This document shows, one piece after another, positions 56,335-64,000 of a stretch of 64,000 bases of DNA. This DNA is from Scolanthus callimorphus (lineage: Eukaryota > Cnidaria > Anthozoa > Actiniaria > Edwardsiidae). The stretch covers positions 30,096,790-30,160,789 of the forward strand of contig CM066913.1 in assembly GCA_033964015.1 (NCBI GenBank), in the 5' to 3' direction. The position numbers and the translations under genes are program-made. Positions within the stretch are counted from its first letter, which is position 1. The number at the start of each line of letters is the position of its first letter. A model generated the notes under the pieces. It saw only the letters and a program-made list of their open reading frames with translations, did no database searches and was not told the DNA's origin.

Positions 56335-56680
56335 CCAACCGCTTCCAAGAGCTCTTCTAATGTCGCCCAATGCCCTTTGGCCTCTAACGACTCTATGTCG
56401 AGGTCACCATTCCACTGAATGCGCATCATTTTAGAAACTGGTCTGCGCACCTTTTTCAAGTAGACCTCTGTCGTATAAAGGCTGCTTATCACCGATTTTA
56501 ACGCGCCGTTTACATTTCTCCGATTGCGTCGATGTAACTCAGTCGTCCTGCATGGCCAAGCTTCCATTCGTCCTGTAGCATGTCAACAAATTTGAAAAGA
56601 AGATTAGGAGAGCACAAACCAAAGTCTATTATGTCAAATGTCAATTCCTCTTCGTCTTCGCAGCAAAACTTAAGAAACCC
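56335..56680 (-). pseudogene. Tyrosine recombinase gene fragment (minus strand)
   Basis: Corresponds to residues ~48-166 of the 52985-51501 frame: KSVISSLYTTEVYLKKVRRP, WNGDLDIESLEAKGHWATLE. The match is very close in nucleotides (plus-strand 52492-52845), apart from a 16-bp deletion and a few substitutions. It ends abruptly at AAACTTAAGAAA, followed by CCCTAACCCTTA. It contains only part of the core-binding region. Confidence 0.88.
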
Positions 56681-56689
56681 TAACCCTTA

Positions 56690-58119
56690 AACAGCAGAGC
56701 GGCTGACCCTTATATGAAACATGAAAAAAATAAGTTCCCAATTTATTGTTTCTTGGGATGTGGTACTTAAGGTTAAGGTACCCGTTAAAATTCCGTCTTT
56801 GTCTATGTCCCGAATTATCGGGGTTGAAATCTTCCCATACGAAGAGATATAATGTGAGAGGACCTCATCAGGTACCTCAATCGGGAGGTTTTGAACAACA
56901 AGGGAAAATGTAGATTTTTCAACCTCAGAAAAATAACAGATCTGACCGTTGATGTTCAGTTATGAGGCGAGTAAAGTCTCGCGAGCTTTGTCGTGACCAA
57001 TTTCACAGTTACACGAAAGGTTTTGTTAGGACATAATTGTACGCATGAGATCTCTTCACGTACATTGATAACTTCTTTCAGCAGAGAAATGAACTTGTTT
57101 CGATCAATGTCCGAAGGGGACTATCGTTTTTACGCGATACGGTGTATTCACGCATTTTTACAAACAAGAAAACATGAATGGAAAAGTCTTACTTTTTACG
57201 CCAAACAATGCGTATTGTAGACCTACACTTTGTCTGCAAATACGCCTACAAGAATTGATTCAACCAAGCACAGTACCTTTATTTAGAGGACTGACTAATT
57301 GCGTTCCGAGCACCTACACTTTTGTGTTCAGAAACGCCTACACTAAATTTATTCAACCCTTACAATTCGGGTTGAACACAACAATGAACAATTACAGGAA
57401 TGTTTTTGATGATGTTTTTCCAATGAATATGTGAAGCAACAAATATGCGTACAAGACGCCTACAACTAAATTTACGATACGATTTTTGGGTTTTATACTT
57501 CAACAACAATAAATTGAGCACAAGGAAATTCACTTAAACGAAGTTTACGGTCTACCGTTTCAGGGAAATAGATCCAGAACTCAGACAAAACTCACAAGAA
57601 ACGTTATTTAGAGATTTAGCGTACAAGACACCTACACTTTGTGTCAGATACGCCTACAACTAATGGACAATACTATTTTTGGGTTTTATATTTAATGACG
57701 ACAAAAAAGCACAAGGAAACTTGATATGAAATGAATAATCGAAAATGAGTCCAAAATTCACAAAAGCAAGCGCAATAAAGGAAGGAACTTGAAGGGAAAA
57801 CTTACGCTCAGGGCCCAGGCCGAGCCCCACTAGATCTTCGTTTTCAGAACTTCAAACAACCACTGAGAATAACTTGTGTAGTACTTCAGTATCCAATCAA
57901 TTATGCACCGTGACTTCAAATATCCCACCGCAATTTCCACCTGAAAAACAAGAAAAATAATCCACGAAAACGTCGACAAAATTCTGTATCTCAGGACGCG
58001 GGAAGCAAAATCCATTGTTTCTCGTAGGTTAGTGTCGCCTGTTTTGCAGGTTTTTTGTGACGTCAGCGTGTCGCTTTTGCGAGTGCTCTGTGACGCCAAC
58101 GATCAAGCTTCTTTTCTGT
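56690..58119. repeat. Non-coding region with iterated CCTACA motifs
   Basis: Between 57221 and 57660 the motif (G)CCTACA occurs at least seven times, often as CCTACACTTTGTGT or CGCCTACAACTAA. A ~55-bp piece (GCGTACAAGACGCCTACAAC, GATTTTTGGGTTTTATA) recurs at 57443 and 57601. No gene is supported. Confidence 0.55.
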
Positions 58120-58562
58120 TTGTAAGTATAACTAGTCTTCTTGCTTTCTCATTCGGTTTCCTCTCTTCCTCTTTTTGTCCAATTGTTTGTAGTCTTGCGT
58201 AAGTCCTTACGAGGCGGCGTTTCTTTGGGTCTTGCCCACCTTACACTAGACGGGCCGCGCCTCTCCACTAGGGAGTGGCGCCTGTTTTCCCCTTGACTTG
58301 TGGGTTTGGACCTGTGTCAAGGTGTTTCTTTGTTCTTTTTCTTTTCTGTCTTTTTGTCTGAGTAGCATAAAAAAACAAAAACAAAAATAGTGTTGTCTTT
58401 GTTCATAGTTATTTAATTGTTAATTAATTATTAAGTAAAGTCTTAAGGAAAGGTTTAAGTGGTATTAATCAAAGGTGTTGGGTTAAATATTCAGTAAAAC
58501 TAAGTAAGGGATTATAAGTAAAGCGTTAATTTATTTTCTGTTAACGGAAAAATTGGGTCCTT

Positions 58563-60000
58563 TTGGACTTTAAAATTGTGTTTGTCCCCCACTTTGCAAC
58601 GGCAGACAATTCCACTGCTGCCTCCTCGTCCCCTCATCAACCCCAATCCCAACCCGAACCCCAACTGCCTCCCCCCTTAATGACCTTACCCACGTCTGGT
58701 CTTGCTAAGCCTGTTGCACCGACTTCATACGCAGCTGCTGCTTCCTCTGATGCGCGCCCTCCTCCCCCTCCTGGTTTTAATGAACCTGTCCAGGTTTCTC
58801 GTTGGAATCCTGGGTCATTTTCTGCACTTGAAACACGCCCAGTGCAACGTCCCCTTACCCTTTTCTTGCAATTGCCTCCTGATTTGGCAAACGCCCAGGG
58901 CGCTCTTGGCCTTAAGCGAGAAGAGCTTACTGAAGTGATTATTGCCATGTATGGCGAGGGTAAAGTTTCTTGTGTCCAGCATATCGGAAACTATGCTAGA
59001 GTTACGGCGACGTCAATTCCTAATATGGAGGAGATGTGGCGAGATGGATTTACTGTAAACAATCACCATTTAAAGTTCACTCCTTCAGAGTCTAGAAAAA
59101 TTAAAATATCTATTGGTCAACTGCCATACGAAGTTTCTGATCAAGACTTAAAATCTTGTCTTGGTAAATTTTGATCTGGACTGTCTGCAGTCCAACGGCA
59201 AAAAGACAAGCATGGCATTGAAACTGGACATCTCTTAGTCTATATGTTTGTTAACTCAGCAATTCCGCGTAATCTGCGCCTTAGGGGTTTCCCCTTCAAA
59301 GTCTTCTACCAGGGGCAAATCCCTGGTTGTGCCTACTGTAGAAGAGAAGGGCATGATAAGTTTTCTTGCCCTTATAAAAACAAATGCTTCCGTTGTGGCG
59401 AAGACGGCCATATTCAAAGCCGTTGCATGGCTGACATTGTTACGGACCCCTCTGATGATATTCTTAGACCCCGAAATGTCCCTTCGCAACCGCTTGAGAA
59501 ATCACTTGCTTAAACATTACCTGATATTTTAAATACGCCCGTGCCTTCAGAGTCTTCTGTTAATACTCCTCCTGTTGAAATGGTTGTTGATGCTCCGTTG
59601 GGAGATTCTTCTAAATCCAATGTGTGATTATTTGTTACCTAATCCTCCCTCCCCCCAAATGGTGTCTCTTGCTTCAGTCTCACAAGAGAATTCTAATAGA
59701 TCAGGTGAGTCCCAATCATTTCCGGCTGACACCGATAAGCTCGTTTCTAAAATTACTGATGCTTTTTCAACTGCACCTCAGAATAACTCAATTAATGTCA
59801 ATGATGAACCTGTTTCTGATCATAGCTATACGTCTGAAACAAATATCACTCCTTCAGATTCTGAATCCGTCTCTTCTTATTATTCACCTGGACATTCTAC
59901 CCCTTTAAAAAGACGGCCCAGGAAGAAACATTTTAAGCATAAATCTGGGTCTAAACCTAAACCTAAAACTCGTTCACCGGTCAACAAACGCTCCAAATAA
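58563..60000 (+). pseudogene. LINE ORF1 (zinc-knuckle RNA-binding protein), broken
   Basis: A P/A-rich N-terminus is followed by an RRM-like or conserved gag-like region (58840-59200). Two CCHC knuckles follow: CAYCRREGHDKFSC and CFRCGEDGHIQSRC (59320-59430). A TGA at 59172-59174 interrupts the frame, which continues cleanly beyond it; further breaks lie at 59511-59513 and 59625. The C-terminus is basic (PLKRRPRKKHFKHK). It would bind LINE RNA. Confidence 0.75.
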
Positions 60001-60056
60001 ACTTATTCGTCCTTTATCGCTCCTTCCCTCTATTGCATACCCCTACCTTACTTTTT

Positions 60057-60975
60057 TCCATTATGATTTTACTTCACTCATTTAATATTAATGGCCTTCT
60101 GGTGATTCTAATAAGCGTACTGCTTTCCAGGAATGGATCAAACAATATTCACCTGATATCTTGTGTCTACAAGAAACTCACTCTATCACCGACACTGAAA
60201 TTAATAGCTGGTTTTCTCCTATTGGTTACTCTGCCATTTCTTCTTCCGGTTCTCATAAATCCTGTGGTACGGCAATTCTTTTCCGCTCTTCCTTCACTCC
60301 GATCCATTCCTGGAAAGATACTTCTGGCCGCTTCATTCAAACTGAATTTAAATACTTTCATAAATCCTCCATTTATGCCCCAAACCATAATCCTCACCGT
60401 AACCAATTTTTGGAATCTGTCTGTGCTCAACTTGACCCTTCTGTACCTACAATCGTTTTTGGTGATTTCAATTCTGTATTTGATAGAGACCTTGATCGCC
60501 GTGGTCCTATCTCCTCTTCCTCCTCTGCCTCTTCTGAAAGTAGCCGTGCTCTCCATTTCCTTTGTGATTCGTCCAACCTCGTTCATTCTTTCCGTCACTT
60601 TTACCCTGCCACCCGTGCTTTCACTTGAACAAGACCTGATGGTACATTCGCATCCCGTATTGATTTTGTTCTTTTTCCTCATTTATGGCTTCATTCCCTC
60701 TTATCTTGTAAAATAATTTCATCTCCGTTCTCTGATCACGACCCATTTTCGATATCTCTGATCACGACCCAGTTTCGATCTCTTTTGTTATCCCTGATCA
60801 CATCCCATGGGGCCCAGGCTACTGGAAACTCAACACTTCAATCCTTAATGATACTGAATACCACTATTCTATAAACTCTTTTTGGGATTCCTGGCAATAC
60901 TACAAACCCTCTTTTTCTTCCCTCCAAAATTGGTGGGATATCGGTAAACAACGGATAAAACAAATAACTAATATA
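60057..60975 (+). pseudogene. LINE ORF2 endonuclease region, broken
   Basis: HSFNINGL, DILCLQETHS, VPTIVFGDFNSVFDRDLDRR and SRIDFVLFP..SDHDPFS carry the APE-endonuclease residues (N, E, D-x-N, D, S-D-H). Frame breaks occur near 60100, 60626 (TGA where W is expected) and 60715, and a DHDP segment is duplicated at 60735-60770. Confidence 0.75.
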
Positions 60976-60980
60976 TAGAT

Positions 60981-61734
60981 TTAGCCACTGGCTAAAAGCG
61001 GAGCTCCCGGTTACATATTTTTCATTGTAGATAGCTTGTCACAGTATGCTTTACAAGAAAAAATGTCTCTTGATATGTATACAGTGTCTTCTTTGGTATG
61101 CTGCTACACTGGCACAATAAAGCTTGGCCTTGGCCTTGTCGAAGTAGGGTAAAGAAACTTCCTTCAGAAAAGATAGCATACTTAACCCCTCCCAATGGAA
61201 TGATTCTAACAAAGAACAAAAGTGCAATAAAGAGAAAAGTAATTATTTGCCATGAGTTTTTTGAAATTTGAATCACAATATACATGTCCCATTTATTACA
61301 TGAGCAGTGTATTTTTACTAAAATATGTCATTCCAGAAAATACCAATACCCTACCCCTTTCTTATGCCTCCAGCCTGAAAATCCTACCCATTTCGGGCCG
61401 AGCATCCCCGTACAATCCAATATATAACATTCAAACTTTCAGATTCACCACTTTAAAAGGAATGTATTGAAACAAGGTTGATTTTTTAACACTCCCTAAT
61501 TACCATGTCTCTGTTTGATTGCCCAGGAGGCACACAGGGCACACACACAGAAGCATTAGTTTTTGACACACTTATGCTATGGTAGTATTTTATGTAGTAT
61601 TTTATGATATGGTAGTATTTTAGGAATTATTTGCTTCCGGTCGATTAAAAATATGATTAGGAATGTTTTACGTGGATAAGTGTCCAGCAGGCGCTAATTC
61701 AAGGATATATGGTGCGTTAACAGTGTCAGGGCCG
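60981..61734. other. No gene seen
   Basis: Unrecognised AT-rich sequence between LINE fragments. Confidence 0.5.
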
Positions 61735-62640
61735 TAGCGCTTACTAATAATAATAATAATAATTAATAATAATTTATTAACTTATATTGCGCAAATTAGC
61801 AAATAATTTGATCAGATGCGCATTACAACATTTTAAAATAGTAAGAAGAAAATATATATATGTATATTGTAATGAACACGAATGAATAAAAATTATTAAA
61901 AGCTAATTACATTATGAGACTTTAACATACCGATCCTATAAAAATGCCTCAGTAAAAAGCGTGCTTTGAGATGGCGTTTAAAATCATGTATGTCACTCTT
62001 GGCTCGCAGCTCACCAAAAAGTGAATTCCATAAACGTGGAGCTGCGACTTCAAAGGCCCTATCACCCAAAGTCTTTTTGGTGATGCGCCTCGGCATACGA
62101 AGCAAGAGTGACCCAGATGATCTAAAAGAGTAACGTTGGTTCTCTTTGATCACGATTAAGTCGCTTAGGTAACTGGGAGCAAACCCGTGTATTGCCTTGA
62201 AAGTTTTAACTTTCAAGGCAATACACGGGTTTGCTCCCAGTTACCTAAGCGACTTAAGAGACATATCTTAAAATCGATTCGATATCTTACTGGCAGCCAG
62301 TGCAAGCTGAAAAGTGACGGAGTGATATGACAGAACTTTGGAAGTCTAAAAATGACGCGCGCCGCCGTGTTTTGTACACGCTGAATCTTATCAAGTTGCT
62401 TGGCGGGCAAACCGTACAACAAACTGTTGCAGTAATCAATCCGACTTGTAACAAAAGCATGCACTAGTTGCTCACACGTCTCCTGCGAGAGGTACTTCCG
62501 TATGCGCCTTAAGTTGTACAGATGAAAATATGCTGCACTACAAAGTTTGTTTACATGCGTGTTCATGGTGAGTTCTGGATCAAACCATGCGCCTAGGTTC
62601 CTAACAGCTGAGCTAGTTAGAGGCTAGTTAGATCTTAAGA
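61735..62640 (-). pseudogene. CR1/L2-like LINE, C-terminal end and 3' tail (minus strand)
   Basis: 62566-62213 reads NKLCSAAYFHLYNLRRIRKY, SRIDYCNSLLYGLP, IQRVQNTAARVIF and LHWLPVRYRIDFKICLL; 62216-61896 reads KAIHGFAPSYLSDLI, GDRAFEVAAPRLWNSL and FKRHLKARF. These are the typical post-RT region and C-terminus of this LINE group. An AT-rich 3' UTR ends in a (TAA/TTA)n microsatellite at 61741-61770. A palindrome at 62156-62257 breaks the frame. Confidence 0.82.
62156..62257. repeat. Perfect palindrome with 50-bp arms
   Basis: 62156-62205 is the exact reverse complement of 62208-62257, with a 2-bp spacer TT. Both arms are LINE coding sequence (KAIHGFAPSYLSDL), so one arm is an inverted duplicate. 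Confidence 0.9.
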
Positions 62641-63979
62641 GCATCAAGCTCTACCTTGCGTAACTGTTGGCGTTACTGGGGCCGGGGGACCCAGTTTTTC
62701 CCAAAACAACCCTTAAAACTCCCAATTTTCCACCCTGCATTTCAAAGTTCTCCCAAACATGCGGTAAATTCACATTCGGGCAAAAGAGTTTAAACTTTTT
62801 TTAAAAACTGCTTTGATGTTTTTTATATGTTGTGCCCCCCCTCCCCCAGTTTTTGGAGGCTTCCTACGGCCCTGAGTGTTATGTGTGGTTCCCTCTCCCT
62901 CACTCCACAGAAGTGTGTTGAAAAGTGACACACCCCTCTGGAATTTCAAAAGAAAATAGCTGAGTATTTGTATATAAAAAAAGCAGGTAAATTGACCCGC
63001 AACCACTCTAGAATTTCCAAGCCCTTCCTTGAATACTTTCTGGAACCATAACGAAGGGGGTACCTTGATATAAAAGTGATGTGGAGGTCTGACATATTTT
63101 TGGGGGTATGAAATTTGTAGTAAAAGGAATTTTTTGGGGTTTAAAATTCTATTTGGGGGGTGGGGGGGTGGGGGGGGGGGGGGGGGGGGGGGGGGGTTTG
63201 ATCGAAAGCTAAAGCTTTTTCCGGGAGACATAAGCAGCTCACAGCATCAAGTGTATGCTGGTATTAAATGGCCTTTTTAAACTAAGAAAGTTGGATATTA
63301 TGGGCGGGCGGTTTAAAATTTATGGCTCATTTTTTTGGGTATGAAATTTGGAGCTCTGTCGGACCCCCAGTCATTTCTATATCCAAGTACCCCCTGGGAG
63401 CACACATTTTATGTGTGTTTGGCTGCAACCATTACTGAGGATATTCCACTTAGTGTGATGATTGCAGGGGGCCCGGCCGGGGGTGCAAGCTAATCCTCAC
63501 AAGATGACTTATGAAAAACATCACATGAAGCTACAATGTCACAGATACAAATGATTGTAGGTTCATTTTTTTTCATTTTTATGACAAATATTAACTATCT
63601 GTGAATTGTCCTAGGTTTTTATTGAACTGAAATATCATTGCATCTAAACTCAAGCTTGACAAAGGCTAAATATCATGAAAGAGAAATATCTTGTTCTATA
63701 TTTCCTGTATTAGATAATCAATTTTCAGATTCCATTTCAACTGTGAGTCAGTTTGTCAGTTGTTCCCAGCATGTCTGGTCATGTAAAAAATAACTTTTTT
63801 AATGATTTGGGAGACAAAAATAATCTCAAATAAACTTGCGCTACCTACAAGATATATGCTTGAAAATGTTCGTGCCTGATCCGACGACAGTGAAACAAAA
63901 TAATCTAATTATTAATTACTTGCCTGTTATATGCGGTAAACACTGTGAAGCCAGAAAAACATAAGCTGGAAACCTACAA
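62641..63979. other. No gene seen; poly-G tract
   Basis: 63151-63196 is a nearly pure G run of over 40 nt. Around it are degenerate CCCCC/GGGGG patches typical of decayed elements. The minus-strand frame 62770-63231 is low-complexity and not credible. 63480-63980 is unrecognised. Confidence 0.6.
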
Positions 63980-64000
63980 ATGCCTTTGTCTCCAAGAGTT
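63980..64000 (-). mobile_element. Probable start of another Tx1-like LINE fragment
   Basis: The last 20 bases, TGCCTTTGTCTCCAAGAGTT, are identical to the minus-strand LINE at ~40622-40641. A further copy probably continues beyond the window. Confidence 0.4.

Larger units (their letters stand above)
58120..60980 (+). mobile_element. Tx1/L1-like LINE, 5' part (3' truncated), broken
   Basis: A 5' leader (T-rich, ~58120-58560), an ORF1 with zinc knuckles and the endonuclease start of an ORF2 in the usual order. Sequence ends near 60980, after the endonuclease; RT is absent. Loss of the 3' part is unusual for LINEs and implies a later deletion or rearrangement. Stops and frameshifts occur in both ORFs. 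Confidence 0.8.

Noticed and set aside
57806..57940. Minus-strand exon with good acceptor (TTTTTCAG) and donor (GAGC|GTAAGT)
   Set aside because: All three frames contain a stop, so it could only be noncoding; no other exon was found.
62770..63231. 153-codon minus-strand frame with a long proline run
   Set aside because: The prolines come from the poly-G tract, and nothing else resembles a protein.

Overview
The window is eukaryotic and rich in repeats. It most likely comes from an anthozoan cnidarian (stony coral or sea anemone). The evidence is a GT-AG split gene for a secreted M14 carboxypeptidase, an AT-rich background packed with small foldback elements, and remnants of DIRS, Merlin, Tx1/L1-like and CR1/L2-like elements. 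I ran no database search, so family names rest on motifs read from the sequence.

Layout. 1-20309: two copies of a ~10.44 kb direct repeat (1-9868 and 10469-20309), separated by 600 bp. Each copy is non-coding, carries the same set of terminal-inverted-repeat elements, and ends in an 80-bp minisatellite of exactly 27 units. 20310-21390: relics of the same minisatellite family and a MITE. 21395-28267: six 3' exons of an M14 carboxypeptidase on the + strand, with one frameshift and several MITEs in its introns. 29971-34806: a decayed tyrosine-recombinase retrotransposon (DIRS/Ngaro type) with 138-bp direct repeats. 36761-38134: a Merlin/IS1016-like transposase with one in-frame stop, set between histone-like promoter modules and a histone-like 3' stem-loop. 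38444-38900: minisatellite. 39620-42930: two oppositely oriented Tx1/L1-like LINE fragments. 43560-45470: a 254-bp satellite.

45814-54000 is the most interesting part. On the + strand a Pol II promoter and a spliced leader precede an intact 927-residue superfamily-3 helicase that ends in a PCNA-binding (PIP) motif. Convergent on the - strand are an intact tyrosine recombinase with a C2H2 finger and a TRF-like Myb domain, and then a small cyclin-box-like ORF. A dense GGAAC/GTTCC array (53661-53969) lies beyond the recombinase start. A second, broken and mosaic locus with the same two gene types in the same convergent order follows at 55264-56680. Helicase initiator, PCNA tether, recombinase and cyclin-like protein together look like the replication and integration module of an undescribed mobile element, or of an endogenised small DNA virus. 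They are the only mobile-type genes in the window with uninterrupted frames.

58120-60980 is the 5' part of a broken Tx1-like LINE (zinc-knuckle ORF1, endonuclease start of ORF2). 61735-62640 is a CR1/L2-like LINE 3' end on the - strand, split by a 50-bp-arm palindrome. The last bases (63980-64000) match the LINE at ~40620 and probably begin another fragment.
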